Made by a program: the position numbers and the translations under genes | The notes under the pieces: model-generated | What the model saw: only the letters and a program-made list of their open reading frames with translations | Database searches by the model: none | Told to the model about the DNA's origin: nothing | In this document: positions 44,136-54,157 of the stretch, piece after piece | Position numbering within the stretch: the stretch's first letter is position 1 | How the letters are laid out: each line of letters begins with the position of its first letter | NCBI GenBank assembly: GCA_017301995.1 | Contig: JAFLEH010000002.1 | Coordinates: 98,839-162,838, forward strand | Origin: Verrucomicrobiota bacterium | GTDB taxonomy: Bacteria; Verrucomicrobiota; Verrucomicrobiia; Verrucomicrobiales; Akkermansiaceae | DNA length: 64,000 nucleotides | Direction of reading: 5' to 3'

Positions 44136-45461
44136 TCAGCCGTTGAGCGCCCAACCCTGGCGGTATTTGCGCCCTAGCAGCTCGTTGGCCTCGGGCGCGT
44201 TGGTGACTTTTCCGGCGACGGGATCGTATTCCAGCTTCTTGCCGACCCGATAGGCGACGAGGCCCAGCAGCATCTGCTCGATCATGTTTCCGCTGTATTC
44301 GAAGTCGCAGGCGGTCTTGCGCGACGGTTCGCGGCAGGCGTCGAGCCATTGTTTCTGGAAATGTCCCATCGGCGGGATCACGGTCTGCGGGGTCCGCTGT
44401 TTCAGATAGGTCAGGTCGCCGCCGTCGCCCACCGGCAGCAGGATGCGCGACTCGAAGTCGGCAATCAGGAAGCCCTTGCTGCCCTTGAACATCGCGCCGT
44501 GGTCGATCGCCTTGAGATCGATGGCGCGGTTGGGCGAGCGCGGCATCACGCCGCCCTGATACCAACCCACGCGAATCGGTCCGCGCCAATCGTTGGCCGG
44601 GTGTTCGAAATGCGACTCGCACTCGACCGGGGTCACATCCGGATTGAATGCCTCGCCCTTCGCCTCCGCGGAGGTCGGCAGTTTGGCGTCGATCGCGTTC
44701 CAGAGCAGGTCCATCGTGTGGCTGCCCATGTCGCCGATCTGGCCCGCGCCGAAGTCCCAGAACATGTTCCATTCCAGGCAGTTCATGCCACAGCCACCGG
44801 TGAAATACGCCGGATTGTAGGGGTGCTCCGGTGCCGGCCCGAGCCACAGATCCCAGTTGAAACCGGCGGGCGGCTGGCCTTGGGCGGGCCAATATCCCTT
44901 GCGGCGGATCTGGCGGTTGCCCCACGCGAAGGCCGCTTGCAGATCACCGATCGCGCCGTCTCGGATCAGTTCGCGGACGCGGTTGAAATTGGCGAATTCG
45001 TGACGCTGCATGCCGACCTGTGTGGCCAGTTTGGCCTTTTTGCCGAGCCAGTTCGCCCGCACGATCCGCGCTTCCTCCACGGTGATTGCCAGCGGCTTTT
45101 CGCAATAGACATGCAGGTCGCGGTTGAGCGCCCAGTTGGCGATGAACGCGTGGGTGTGGTCGGCGGTGCAGATCACCACGGCGTCGAGATCCTTTTGCTC
45201 AAGGCACTTCCGCCAGTCGGTGTAGGTTTTCGCGTTGGGGAACCGCTTCAGCGCGTCGGCGAAACGGGTCTCGTTCACGTCGCAGAGGGCGACGACGTTT
45301 TCATGCGCCAGCGAATCGTAGTGGGCGGTGCCGCGGCCCCACACGCCGATCAGCGCGATGTTGAGCTTGTTGCTAGGGGCATTCTGCCCGCGCAGGGTGC
45401 CGCTGGGCAGCAGGGTGAGTCCGGCGAGAGTGGAGGTGTTGATAAACTTACGGCGGTTCAT
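44136..45461 (-). CDS. Tat-exported Gfo/Idh/MocA oxidoreductase
   Basis: A 441-residue NAD(P)-dependent dehydrogenase-like protein. The N-terminus has a Tat-type leader (NRRKFINTSTLAGLTLLP). The Rossmann part reads NIALIGVWGRGTAHYD, VVALCDVNE and HVYCEKPLAITVEEA, where the EKP catalytic Lys is present. MNCLEWNMFWDFGAGQIGDM and HTMDLLWNAI are typical of the large verrucomicrobial and planctomycetal subfamily. The substrate, probably a sugar or inositol derivative, cannot be deduced. It lies 52 bp before the hydrolase lipoprotein on the same strand. Confidence 0.9.
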   Translation of the reverse strand: MNRRKFINTSTLAGLTLLPSGTLRGQNAPSNKLNIALIGVWGRGTAHYDSLAHENVVALCDVNETRFADALKRFPNAKTYTDWRKCLEQKDLDAVVICTADHTHAFIANWALNRDLHVYCEKPLAITVEEARIVRANWLGKKAKLATQVGMQRHEFANFNRVRELIRDGAIGDLQAAFAWGNRQIRRKGYWPAQGQPPAGFNWDLWLGPAPEHPYNPAYFTGGCGMNCLEWNMFWDFGAGQIGDMGSHTMDLLWNAIDAKLPTSAEAKGEAFNPDVTPVECESHFEHPANDWRGPIRVGWYQGGVMPRSPNRAIDLKAIDHGAMFKGSKGFLIADFESRILLPVGDGGDLTYLKQRTPQTVIPPMGHFQKQWLDACREPSRKTACDFEYSGNMIEQMLLGLVAYRVGKKLEYDPVAGKVTNAPEANELLGRKYRQGWALNG

Positions 45462-45652
45462 GGCATTGGGGTTTGGTGGTTGGGAATGAAGTCCACCGCG
45501 CGGATACGGGGGATGTGGCGGATTCTTTCACTCCTGGCCACAATGCCGCCGGGCCCCTCCGGACGGTTGGGTTTACCCGAAATCTTCCTGGCGATCGCGC
45601 AAGCGCGGTAAGATCCACCGTCCGCCCTGCGTTTCAGCCGGAAGAACTGCCC

Positions 45653-46621
45653 ATGAAAACAAAATCCCATCTCGCTGGAATCACCCTGTCGGTCTTCCTT
45701 TCGGCATTTTCCATCGGTCAATCCGCCGAACCAACCGCGATTGATCCAACGGCGACATTCGCGGCCGGGAGGCGTTCGGCGCTGGTTGATTCGGCCCGCC
45801 AATTGAAGAACGCGCCCGTCTTCAGCGCCGGTCGCGGCAAGGAGCTCGGTGATTTCAAGAGCGGAATCCACACGATGACGAGCGCCGGCCTGGAACGCAA
45901 ATACACCATCGATATTCCGGCCGATTACGACAAAAACAAACCCTATCGGCTGATCTTCGCCATGCACATGATGGGCGGGCACATGGATACCATGGTGAAC
46001 AACAAATTCTACGGCCTGAAGACCTATGCGGAAAAGGGCAAGGTCCCCTGCATCTTCGTCGCGCCCGAGGGTTATACCGACCAGACTCCGTGGCGGGGTC
46101 GTGACGACAAGGATCACGTCTTTTTCGCCGACATGCTCGCGCTGTTCAAGGACAAGCTGAGCATTGATACCTCGCGGGTGTTTTGCTGCGGTTTTAGCTT
46201 CGGCGCGATGGTCACCTATTCGCTGTCGCTGGATTTCCAGAAGGACCTGCGCGCGGTCGCCTGTTATGCCCCGGCCAACTGGAACATCTATCTCCCCGCC
46301 AACAAGCGCGAACCGCTGGCATTCTTCAGCACAACCGGCACCCAGGACGGCCTTTGCAAGTGGGTCAACAACGACGATCTGAAACAAGGCGCGAAATATT
46401 GTGTTCTAACCCATCTCGAAGACAACGGTGTGAAAGCAACTCCCAAAATCCCGCTGGCGACCACTCCCAAACACGTCACCACCGAGTTCAAGGGTTGTCC
46501 GAAGGAATATCCGGTCCTGTTCGGATCCTTTGTCGGCGGGCACACGGACAACGTGCGCGATCCGGGATCGGACGTGAACTGGATCGCCAGGGAAACCTGG
46601 GATTTCTTCATGCGGTTCTGA
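45653..46621 (+). CDS. secreted PHB-depolymerase/feruloyl-esterase-like hydrolase
   Basis: A 322-residue exported esterase with a signal peptide (LAGITLSVFLSAFSIGQSA). The domain shows KYTIDIPADYDKNKPYRLIF, the nucleophile elbow VFCCGFSFGAMVTYS, and a late His in GSFVGGHTDNVRD, in the order of the PHB depolymerase-like esterase family. Known members hydrolyse polyester or feruloyl and acetyl groups on plant polysaccharide. ATG 45653 is the start that directly precedes the signal peptide. Divergent from the oxidoreductase. Confidence 0.82.
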   Translation: MKTKSHLAGITLSVFLSAFSIGQSAEPTAIDPTATFAAGRRSALVDSARQLKNAPVFSAGRGKELGDFKSGIHTMTSAGLERKYTIDIPADYDKNKPYRLIFAMHMMGGHMDTMVNNKFYGLKTYAEKGKVPCIFVAPEGYTDQTPWRGRDDKDHVFFADMLALFKDKLSIDTSRVFCCGFSFGAMVTYSLSLDFQKDLRAVACYAPANWNIYLPANKREPLAFFSTTGTQDGLCKWVNNDDLKQGAKYCVLTHLEDNGVKATPKIPLATTPKHVTTEFKGCPKEYPVLFGSFVGGHTDNVRDPGSDVNWIARETWDFFMRF

Positions 46622-46717
46622 CTTGCCATCGGGCTGGGGAAGGGAATGGAGGTGCCGGTGATGAAGAAACCGGCGTTCCACTGGCATCGACGCTAACAGA
46701 GCGCCGATACAGGCTAT

Positions 46718-48067
46718 TCACTCGCGGACTGTAGCGCCTGGCGACGCGGGTTTGCCGGAAGCGGCCGCGCCGACGGGCTTTGAGGTTCCGTTCCAAGGGC
46801 TATCCTTTGCCAGCCGGAGGAATGGGGTTTCCGGAAGGCTGCCGTCCGGCTTGCGCGGTGCGGTTAGGAGATCCTCGTCGAGGCTCAGGAAGTCCTTTTC
46901 GGTGGGCTTTTCGCGACGTTCCCACGAGTTTCCGGAGATCTTGCAGGCGGCCGCATCCAGGTTTCTAACCTCGCGGGTGGTGCCGAAGGATAGATTGTTG
47001 AGGATCACATGGCCGAAGCCGTCGGTATCGGCCGATGCGTCCGGTTTGCGGCAGAGGAAATTGTAGTTCACGGTGTTGCGGTAGGCGCTGTTGTGGATCC
47101 AGTCGATGCCGCCGGGGTGGTGGTTGGCGTAGAATCCGGCGGCGCGGTTGCGCACGGCGACGCAGTGTTCCACGCGGTGGCGAGGGACCGGATCGGGAAA
47201 CCGGGTGGACGGATCCACGCCATAGCCGCCCGCCTTGAAGCCGTTGCCGTCGCCGCGTGGTTTCATGTCGGAGGAGTATCCGTTGAGGAATGCCCAACAA
47301 TTGATGAACGCCACCCCGCCGGTGTCGCTGATGCAGTCGAAGCCGTCGTCGCTATTGAACCACGCGCGGCAGCCTTTGAAGACATTGTTGCCGCCGCCGC
47401 GCGGAACGTGGCAGCCGAAACCGTCGGTATTGCCGCCGCGGCCGCCCTCGGAGGTGAAATCGTGGTTCCGATAGGCATCGCAGTTGAGCACCAGATTGTC
47501 GCTTCCGCGGGTGATGAACAGTCCGATCGCCTGGCCGTCGTGCATGCTCAGGTTCTCGTAAACGTTGTGGCTGCCGTGGTTCTCGAAACAGATCGACTGC
47601 GTGTGACCGGTGGCGGTGACCTGGACCCCTGTCACCTCGATCCCTTTCAGATGGATCCACGATCCGAAAACCCGGAACGCGCTGATCCGCAGGCCGGGAG
47701 GTTTCACATCCGAGCAATCGAACACCGGACGCTCGCCCGGATAGGCAAGGTAGCGGATCGGTTTTTCCTTGGCACCGCTTTTCCCCAACAGAAAAATCGC
47801 CGCCAGAAAACGGTCGCGGGACATGATCGATTTCTCGGTCAGGCGATACGTTCCGCCGCGCAGATAGGTCGTGTCGCCCGGTGACATCGCCTGTTGGGCC
47901 CTGCCGATCGTGGCGAACGGGCGCTCCTTGGTTCCCGGATTGGCGTCGTCACCGTTGGGCGCCACGCAGAAATTCGCGGCTGCGGCGGTTAGGGCGACCG
48001 CGGTCCACGCCATCGCTGCCGCACCCAGGGTGCGAAGTGGAAAACGGCGGTAGGGCAGGGGAGTCAT
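46718..48067 (-). CDS. secreted right-handed beta-helix protein, PL9-like
   Basis: A 449-residue exported protein. After the signal peptide (AMAWTAVALTAAAA) comes FCVAPNGDDANPGTKERPFA and GDTTYLRGGTYRL, the usual start of family 9 pectate-lyase-like and DUF1565 proteins. The body has parallel beta-helix repeats with Asn ladders (HNVYENLSMHDGQAIGLFIT, SDNLVLNCDAYRNHD, FKGCRAWFNSDDGFD). Catalytic residues could be in the Asp-rich turns. Polysaccharide lyase or binding activity is inferred. An upstream in-frame start at 48109 is possible. Confidence 0.78.
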   Translation of the reverse strand: MTPLPYRRFPLRTLGAAAMAWTAVALTAAAANFCVAPNGDDANPGTKERPFATIGRAQQAMSPGDTTYLRGGTYRLTEKSIMSRDRFLAAIFLLGKSGAKEKPIRYLAYPGERPVFDCSDVKPPGLRISAFRVFGSWIHLKGIEVTGVQVTATGHTQSICFENHGSHNVYENLSMHDGQAIGLFITRGSDNLVLNCDAYRNHDFTSEGGRGGNTDGFGCHVPRGGGNNVFKGCRAWFNSDDGFDCISDTGGVAFINCWAFLNGYSSDMKPRGDGNGFKAGGYGVDPSTRFPDPVPRHRVEHCVAVRNRAAGFYANHHPGGIDWIHNSAYRNTVNYNFLCRKPDASADTDGFGHVILNNLSFGTTREVRNLDAAACKISGNSWERREKPTEKDFLSLDEDLLTAPRKPDGSLPETPFLRLAKDSPWNGTSKPVGAAASGKPASPGATVRE

Positions 48068-48217
48068 GGCGGCGCGGGAACCGTCGCACATGTGGCCCCA
48101 TTCCGCCAATCACCTAATTGGGTTAGCCGGGGGGGGGCGTGGATTTGAGATTTCAGATTGCGGAACGATTGGTCTTTCATTTGAAAACCTCCCGTCCGTT
48201 TCCGCGTAGGGTGTCGG

Positions 48218-49438
48218 ATGAAACGCAGACGATTTCTGGAAAAGTTGGCCGGTGGGGCGGTGCTGGGCACGGCCGGCACCCTTGGGACCGCAGAGGGAAA
48301 ACCCCAGCCGGTGATCCCCCCGCTCGATGGGCCGCTTTTGAAAACCCCGGCGGCGCTGATGGCCCCCCGCGCCGACGGCATCGAGGTGGTGTGGGCGGTG
48401 GACCGCCTCTGCCGCGGCTGGGTCGAGTGGCAGTCGGCCGATGGAACCAAGGGCAAGGCCGCAGCGGATCCGTTCGGTTTTGTCCCCCAGGGTGACCAAA
48501 TCATCCGCGTGCGGGTGGACGGACTCAAGCCCGGCACGGAATACCGGATCCGCGCGGTGGTGGAATCCGGCGACGGCCAGGCCGCCCGCGAGGAAGGCCC
48601 GTGGCGGAAATTCCGCACCCTCGATCCGGTAGCCAAGACGACCCGGTTCGTGGTTTGGAACGACACCCACCAATGGGCCGACACCATCGGCAAACTTCAC
48701 GAGATCACGCCCACCGACACCGATTTCATGATCTGGAACGGCGACACGTGCAATGACTGGCATGAGGAGGCGTGGCTCACACCCACGCTGCTGCATCCGG
48801 GCGGGTGCGACGTCACCGCCGGTCGGCCGGTTTTTCTAACCATGGGAAACCACGATACCCGCGGCAAATGGGCGTTCAAGGTGCCCGAACGCATCGCCAC
48901 CCCGGACGGCAGGCCGTTTTACGCCTTCCGCAGCGGTCCGATGGCGGTGATCTGCCTCCACACCGGTGAGGACAAGCCGGACGATCATCCGAGTTTCGGC
49001 GGTCGGGCGGCCTTTGAAATGCTGCGCCGCGAGCAGGCCGAGTGGCTTGGAAACGTCACGGCTCGACCGGAGTTCCGCGATGCGCCTTACCGCGTGGTGT
49101 TCTGTCACATTCCGCTGCGGTGGACCAAAGAAGCGCCCGCCCTCGCCTACGACAAGGGAGCCTACGATGCCTTCAGCCGCGCCAGCCGCACCCAGTGGCA
49201 TGACGCGCTGGTGAAATGGGGAACCCAGGTGGTCGTTTCCGGTCACACCCACAGCACCGCGCTGATCGCGGCCAACGGGGAGTTTCCTTATGTCCAGTTG
49301 GTCGGCGGCGGTCCCCAGCCGGAAAAGGCCACGCTCATTTCCGGCAGTGCCGACGCCAAAGCGCTGAAATTCACCTGCCGCGATCTCGCCGGAAAAGTCC
49401 TGCACGAGGTGGAGTTCAAGCCCCTGCGGCCGATCTAA
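48218..49438 (+). CDS. Tat-exported metallophosphoesterase
   Basis: A 406-residue calcineurin-like phosphoesterase with a Tat-type leader (KRRRFLEKLAGGAVLG). A fibronectin-like N-terminal part (residues 40-135, as in purple acid phosphatases) precedes the catalytic domain: VVWNDTHQW (D, H), MIWNGDTCND (GD), LTMGNHDTRG (GNHD), VFCHIPLRW (H) and VVSGHTHSTAL (GHxH). Expected to hydrolyse phosphomonoesters or diesters outside the cytoplasm. It is unrelated in role to the phosphoesterase half of the STAND protein. Confidence 0.87.
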   Translation: MKRRRFLEKLAGGAVLGTAGTLGTAEGKPQPVIPPLDGPLLKTPAALMAPRADGIEVVWAVDRLCRGWVEWQSADGTKGKAAADPFGFVPQGDQIIRVRVDGLKPGTEYRIRAVVESGDGQAAREEGPWRKFRTLDPVAKTTRFVVWNDTHQWADTIGKLHEITPTDTDFMIWNGDTCNDWHEEAWLTPTLLHPGGCDVTAGRPVFLTMGNHDTRGKWAFKVPERIATPDGRPFYAFRSGPMAVICLHTGEDKPDDHPSFGGRAAFEMLRREQAEWLGNVTARPEFRDAPYRVVFCHIPLRWTKEAPALAYDKGAYDAFSRASRTQWHDALVKWGTQVVVSGHTHSTALIAANGEFPYVQLVGGGPQPEKATLISGSADAKALKFTCRDLAGKVLHEVEFKPLRPI

Positions 49439-49496
49439 CATGCTTCTCGTTGTCTTTCCGCTTTTCCATCGGTCCGGCCCTTGCTAACTTCCGCGC

Positions 49497-50468
49497 ATGC
49501 CAAACACCCGTGTGGATAGCGGAGACATGCTGATCGCGGCGCCCGTGCGCTGGGACGAGGCGTGCTTTGCCGTGCCCGCGGTGCGCGCGTTCGCCCGCTC
49601 GGGAATGCGGGTTGGCGTGCTGTGTCCGGACATCCAGCGCGCGTTTTGGGAAACTCTCCAAGGCCCGGCCGTCATCGCGTTTTCGGAAACCACCAACGCG
49701 AAAGCCCTCGCCGTCCGTCTAACCGGAAAATGGGAGGCGTTCGTCACATGGGAACCCGGCACCGCGGCGGACGCCGCTGCCCGGGCGAAAATCCCGCGAC
49801 GCGTGGGCCCTGAAACAAAACCGCTGCGCAAACTCCTCACCCATCCGGTCGGCGGCCTCACCAAGCCCGGTCCGCCAGTCCACCGCGTGAGGGATTACCT
49901 CGCGCTGGCCGAGGCGCTCGGCCTTGCCACCTCACTTCCGGAGTTGTTCCAACCGGCGGATCTCGGGGTGAAACCGGAAACCGGCACCGTGTTGCTCTGC
50001 CCGGATTCGGATTTCGGACGCAGCTACGAATGGCCGCTCGACCGCTGGCTGGAGACCGCCAAGGCGCTCCAGGCCAGTCACCGGCGCGTCACGGCGGTCA
50101 ATCTAACCGGCGGAGCGTCGCTCGGCGCGGCCCTGGCCCGCGAGATCGGCGGAGATACGCCGTGCGTGACCGCCGATCCGCTGACATCGGTGATGCCGCT
50201 GCTCGCCGTCCATCCGGTGGTGATCGCCGCCGATGGCTCGCTGCCGCACCTGGCGGCCCATGTGGGGGCCACCTGCGTCACGCTTTTCGGCCCCGGCGAT
50301 CCGCAGTGGAAACGCCCGCTCGGACGCCGCCATTTTTCCGTCAGCCGCCACGTGGAATGTTCGCCTTGCCATCTGGTGAAATGCCCGCTGGACCTCCGTT
50401 GCCAGAAGGAACTCGAAATCCACCGCGTGTGGGACGCGATGCGCCAGGCGTTCGATCTAACGGACTAG
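49497..50468 (+). CDS. family 9 glycosyltransferase, heptosyltransferase-like
   Basis: A 323-residue GT9 protein similar to lipopolysaccharide heptosyltransferases WaaC/WaaF. Features are AAPVRWDEACFAVPAVRAF, the nucleotide-binding region VLLCPDSDFGRSYEWPLDRW, and a donor-binding end VTLFGPGDPQWKRPLGRR followed by a CSPCHLVKCPLDLRC cysteine group. It should add a sugar to a cell-envelope glycan. Two close starts exist (49497 or 49527); I give the first. It converges on the Fur-family gene. Confidence 0.82.
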   Translation: MPNTRVDSGDMLIAAPVRWDEACFAVPAVRAFARSGMRVGVLCPDIQRAFWETLQGPAVIAFSETTNAKALAVRLTGKWEAFVTWEPGTAADAAARAKIPRRVGPETKPLRKLLTHPVGGLTKPGPPVHRVRDYLALAEALGLATSLPELFQPADLGVKPETGTVLLCPDSDFGRSYEWPLDRWLETAKALQASHRRVTAVNLTGGASLGAALAREIGGDTPCVTADPLTSVMPLLAVHPVVIAADGSLPHLAAHVGATCVTLFGPGDPQWKRPLGRRHFSVSRHVECSPCHLVKCPLDLRCQKELEIHRVWDAMRQAFDLTD

Positions 50469-50473
50469 GCGGG

Positions 50474-50974
50474 TCAACCGTGGTTCCCGCAGCCGCAGGC
50501 GGGCCGTTGGCACGGGCCCGGGTGTTCTCTATCCGGCTCGTTTCCTGACGGCTCGCAGCCGGGACAGATTCCGAAAAACTCCAGCTCATGATAGAGCCCG
50601 CGGTATCCGGTCTGCTGGCGGATCTGTTCCTCCAGCTCGTGCACCGGGCAAGGCGCGTTGATCGCGGTGATCGACCCGCATCCGGTGCAGATCAGGTAGT
50701 CGTTGTGGCGGTCCGGCAGCAGCAGCGTGAAATACGCCGCCCGCTCGTGAAGCCCTAACCGTCGCACGATTCCATGCTGCGCGAGCCGCTGCAACAGCCG
50801 GAAAACCGTGGCCTTGTCGCATTGGTTGGCCAGCCGGTCTGAGGCGGCCAGTTCGGTCAGGGTCATCGGACGTTCCGCGGCCAACAGCGTTTCCAACAAT
50901 TCCTCCAGCGCCTTGGTGCGGCGGAGTCCGGCCTCGCGGCACCGGGCGATCACTTGATTGACGGCGGAGGGCAT
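50474..50974 (-). CDS. Fur-family transcriptional repressor, Zur-like
   Basis: A 166-residue Fur-family regulator. The winged helix lies at residues 5-80 (AAERPMTLTELAAS, KATVFRLLQRLAQHGIVRR) and the dimer domain has HNDYLICTGCGSI and FFGICPGC, giving two CxxC pairs for structural zinc. A Cys-rich tail (CQRPACGCGNHG) follows. No DNA box was searched. Zur is likelier than Fur because rpmJ of the zinc-free type is in the same region, but this is weak. It is 10 bp downstream of ruvB. Confidence 0.85.
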   Translation of the reverse strand: MPSAVNQVIARCREAGLRRTKALEELLETLLAAERPMTLTELAASDRLANQCDKATVFRLLQRLAQHGIVRRLGLHERAAYFTLLLPDRHNDYLICTGCGSITAINAPCPVHELEEQIRQQTGYRGLYHELEFFGICPGCEPSGNEPDREHPGPCQRPACGCGNHG

Positions 50975-50983
50975 GATGGGAAG

Positions 50984-52012
50984 TTAGAATAGGGTGCCCT
51001 GGGGATCCGCCGGGCGCGGCGGCGGCGTCATGCCGACTTTTTCGTAGGCGGTTGCCATGGCCATCCGGCCGCGTGGCGTGCGCTGGATGAATCCCTGCAT
51101 GATCAGAAACGGCTCGTGAACCTCCTCGATCGTCGCGGCGTCCTCGCCCAACGCAACCGCCAGCGAATTGAGACCCACCGGACCGCCATTGAACTTGACG
51201 ATCAGCGCCTCTAGCAAACGTTTGTCCATTTCATCGAGCCCCTGGGAGTCGATCTCGATCATGGCCAGCGCGGCATCGGCCGTGGCACCGTCGATTTTCC
51301 CGCTTCCTCTGACCTGCGCGAAATCCCGGACCCACCGCAGCAGCGCGTTGGCCACGCGGGGCGTGCCGCGCGATCTCGCGGCGATTTCCAACGCTCCCGG
51401 CCGCTCGATTTCCACATCGAGCAATCCTGCCGACCGTTCGATGATCCGGGCCAGTTCTTCGTGGGTGTAGTAGTCCAGCCGGTTGATCAGCCCGAAGCGC
51501 GACCGCAGCGGCGCGGTGAGCATCCCCGAGCGGGTCGTGGCTCCCACCAGCGTGAATCGCGGCAGATTGATCTGGATCGAACGCGCCGAAGGCCCGGAGT
51601 CGATGATGATATCCAACCGGAAATCCTCCATCGCCGGATAGAGATATTCCTCGATCGACGGATGCAGGCGGTGGATCTCGTCGATGAAAAGGATATCGCC
51701 CTTTTGGATATTGGTCAGGACGCCGGCGAGGTCTCCCGCTTTTTCGATCTGCGGGCCGGAGGTCGTGTGGAGCTGGCTTCCGGCGGCCCGCGCGATCAGC
51801 GTGGCCAGCGTGGTTTTCCCCAATCCCGGAGGGCCGGAAAGAAGCACATGGTCCAGCACATCCCCGCGTTGACGGGCTGCCTCAAGCATCAGCAGCAGCC
51901 GTTCCTTCACCTTTTCCTGCCCCACAAACTCCGAAAACGCCGGCGGACGCAGCGACACGTCGAACGGCGTGGCTGGCGCGGCGGTGGCTTGTTGGTAAAA
52001 CGTTTCGGGCAT
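50984..52012 (-). CDS. ruvB: Holliday junction branch-migration ATPase RuvB
   Basis: A 342-residue RuvB, the hexameric AAA+ motor that with RuvA migrates Holliday junctions. Walker A is [20 protein letters not shown], Walker [14 protein letters not shown], sensor [16 protein letters not shown], followed by the C-terminal DNA-binding winged helix ([27 protein letters not shown]). Start 52012 (MPETFYQQ) gives the expected size. ruvA and ruvC are not in the window. Possibly co-transcribed with the Fur-family gene. Confidence 0.96.
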   Translation of the reverse strand: MPETFYQQATAAPATPFDVSLRPPAFSEFVGQEKVKERLLLMLEAARQRGDVLDHVLLSGPPGLGKTTLATLIARAAGSQLHTTSGPQIEKAGDLAGVLTNIQKGDILFIDEIHRLHPSIEEYLYPAMEDFRLDIIIDSGPSARSIQINLPRFTLVGATTRSGMLTAPLRSRFGLINRLDYYTHEELARIIERSAGLLDVEIERPGALEIAARSRGTPRVANALLRWVRDFAQVRGSGKIDGATADAALAMIEIDSQGLDEMDKRLLEALIVKFNGGPVGLNSLAVALGEDAATIEEVHEPFLIMQGFIQRTPRGRMAMATAYEKVGMTPPPRPADPQGTLF

Positions 52013-52134
52013 CGGCGGAAGGTCAGGCGGAGTCTGACCCGCCCCCGCCAAAGTTCCAAGCACGAAGTGCGGCCCCACCCGGTGCTTGCCATCCCGCCCG
52101 GCCGGGGCCAACCTCCCGCCTTTCCATTTTCATC

Positions 52135-52743
52135 ATGCGACTCACCCTTTTCACTGGCGGCATCTGCGAAACCAACGGCTATCTGGTCGAAACCCCGGAT
52201 GGCAATCTGCTCATCGATGCCCCGGAAGGCGTCTCCGACTGGCTCGCCCAGCGTGGCGCGCGCGTCGATCACGTGCTCCTCACCCATCAGCACTTCGATC
52301 ACGTCCTCGATGCGGCGGCGCTCCAGGCCAAGGGCACGAAACTGCATGCCCTGGAGGAATATTCCACCGCCCTGACCCTCGAAAACCTCTTCGGAGGAGG
52401 CATGGGCGTGGCCGTGCCGCCCTATCGGATCGACCGCAGGCTCCCGCTTTCCCCCGAGCCGGCGCTTTCCGTCTGCGGGCTGGATTTCACGCTCTATCAC
52501 ATCCCCGGCCACGCGCCGGATTCCGTGGTGTTCCACCTGCCCGCGCTGGAACTCGCGTTTTCCGGCGACACCCTGTTTGCCGGATCGGTCGGCCGCACCG
52601 ACCTCCCCGGCGGCAGTCAACAGCTTCTGCTGGATGGCATCGCCCGCGACCTTCTCACCCTCCCACCCCAAACCAAACTCCTCCCCGGCCATGGGCCTGG
52701 CACCACCGTGGAACGCGAAAAACGGAGCAATCCTTATCTTTGA
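52135..52743 (+). CDS. MBL-fold metallohydrolase, glyoxalase-II-like
   Basis: A 202-residue metallo-beta-lactamase-fold enzyme. The metal motif is VLLTHQHFDHVLDA (THxHxDH type), then IPGHAPDSVVFH, AFSGDTLFAGSVGRTDLPGG and LPGHGPGTTV, which supply the remaining ligands. The pattern matches hydroxyacylglutathione-hydrolase-like proteins, but true substrate is unknown. ATG 52135 is preceded by the divergent ruvB start at 52012. Confidence 0.87.
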   Translation: MRLTLFTGGICETNGYLVETPDGNLLIDAPEGVSDWLAQRGARVDHVLLTHQHFDHVLDAAALQAKGTKLHALEEYSTALTLENLFGGGMGVAVPPYRIDRRLPLSPEPALSVCGLDFTLYHIPGHAPDSVVFHLPALELAFSGDTLFAGSVGRTDLPGGSQQLLLDGIARDLLTLPPQTKLLPGHGPGTTVEREKRSNPYL

Positions 52744-52819
52744 AATCCGCCGCCTGCAAGACCGGGAGGTTCGGACAGCGTATCATCAAACCGGCGGTTG
52801 CAAAACCGTCCTCCACGCC

Positions 52820-54145
52820 ATGAAAAGCCCGCACCATTCCCGCCCGGTTACGCTGGTCGCAACGGCCCTCACCCTCATCGCGGCGGCCGGTCTGTTTTGG
52901 CAACACCGGACTTACCGTGAGGAAATCGAACGACTTCGGAAATCCATGGCACAGGAGCGGGTTTCATCCAGATCGGCTTCCGCCACCGACTCCGATCACC
53001 GGCAAACAGCCCGCAAGCCTTCTTCGGCTGGGCAGGATCTATCCACCATCCTCGCCTTGCCTGATCCCGCCACCCGCATCCGCTCCCTGATCGCCTTCGC
53101 GGATACCGTCCCTGTCGCCAAAATCGCCGAGACCATCAAGCAACTCCGCGATTCTTCGCCCGATTGGGATCCGGACGCCCGCGCCGCGATCCATCTTCTT
53201 CTAACTCGTTGGGCCACCGAGGCTCCGGACCAGGCGCTCGCCAGTCTGCAAACCCTCGACCCCACCAAACACGGCGGTGATGCCACCAGCATCCTGTCCG
53301 GCATCGCGGCCACCGATCCGCTGCGCGCCGCAAAATGGCTTGAGGATCCGGACAACCGCATGACCGCGTTCCCCATCATCGGCCATTTTCTAGCGGGTAG
53401 CATCACCAAAGAGTGGGTCCGTCGTGATCCGTCCGCCGCGCTCGCGTGGGCGGAGAAACTCCCGGACAACCAGCGCATCGGCGCCTACGTCGCGCTCATG
53501 GGAACCCTTGCCAGCAGTGATCCCAGAACCGCGTCATCCCTCGTCACGAAACTCGAGGACGGCGGCCCGCGCCGCGAGGCGATCAAAAACATCGCCACTC
53601 TCTGGTCAAAACAGGCGCCCGAAGCGGCGATGGCCTGGGTCCAGACACTAACCGGCGACGACCGGCAATCGGCCCTCACCGAAACGCTCGGAGGATGGGC
53701 GTCCAAACAGCCGAAGGCCGTCGCCGCCTACCTCGATCAAAATCCCAACCCCGATCTAACTGCGGCGCAGGTCAAAGCCGTCGCCCAACCGTGGGTCAAC
53801 CGGGAACCCGCCGCAGCAGCCGCGTGGGTCGCATCCCGCCCCGCGGGTGCCGCCACCACCGAAGCGATGAGCGACGTCATGTGGCGCTGGACGCTAACCG
53901 AGCCGGTCGCGGCCTCCACCTGGCTCAGGGGCCAACCCGCGGGCCCGGCCCGTGACGCGGGCATCGCCGGCCTCGCTCTCGCCACCTTCGATACCGATCC
54001 ATCCGCCTCCCTGACCTGGGCCGCCAGCATTTCCGACGAAACCAAGCGCGCCGAATCCCTAACCAAAGGAATCGCCGAATGGATGAAACGCGACGCCACG
54101 GCCGCCAGGGAATTCGCGGCAAAGAACGGCATCCAGGTTCCCTAG
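52820..54145 (+). CDS. membrane-anchored helical repeat protein
   Basis: A 441-residue protein with an N-terminal transmembrane helix (VTLVATALTLIAAAGLFW) and at least eight repeats of about 35-40 residues, each near D-P-x-A-A-x-A-W-A: DPSAALAWAEKLPD, APEAAMAWVQTL, EPAAAAAWVASR, DPSASLTWAASI. Such families are large in Luteolibacter-like Verrucomicrobia. A solenoid (TPR-like or SEL1-like) adaptor function is likely but no partner is known. Confidence 0.7.
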   Translation: MKSPHHSRPVTLVATALTLIAAAGLFWQHRTYREEIERLRKSMAQERVSSRSASATDSDHRQTARKPSSAGQDLSTILALPDPATRIRSLIAFADTVPVAKIAETIKQLRDSSPDWDPDARAAIHLLLTRWATEAPDQALASLQTLDPTKHGGDATSILSGIAATDPLRAAKWLEDPDNRMTAFPIIGHFLAGSITKEWVRRDPSAALAWAEKLPDNQRIGAYVALMGTLASSDPRTASSLVTKLEDGGPRREAIKNIATLWSKQAPEAAMAWVQTLTGDDRQSALTETLGGWASKQPKAVAAYLDQNPNPDLTAAQVKAVAQPWVNREPAAAAAWVASRPAGAATTEAMSDVMWRWTLTEPVAASTWLRGQPAGPARDAGIAGLALATFDTDPSASLTWAASISDETKRAESLTKGIAEWMKRDATAAREFAAKNGIQVP

Positions 54146-54157
54146 CAAAACAGCCTT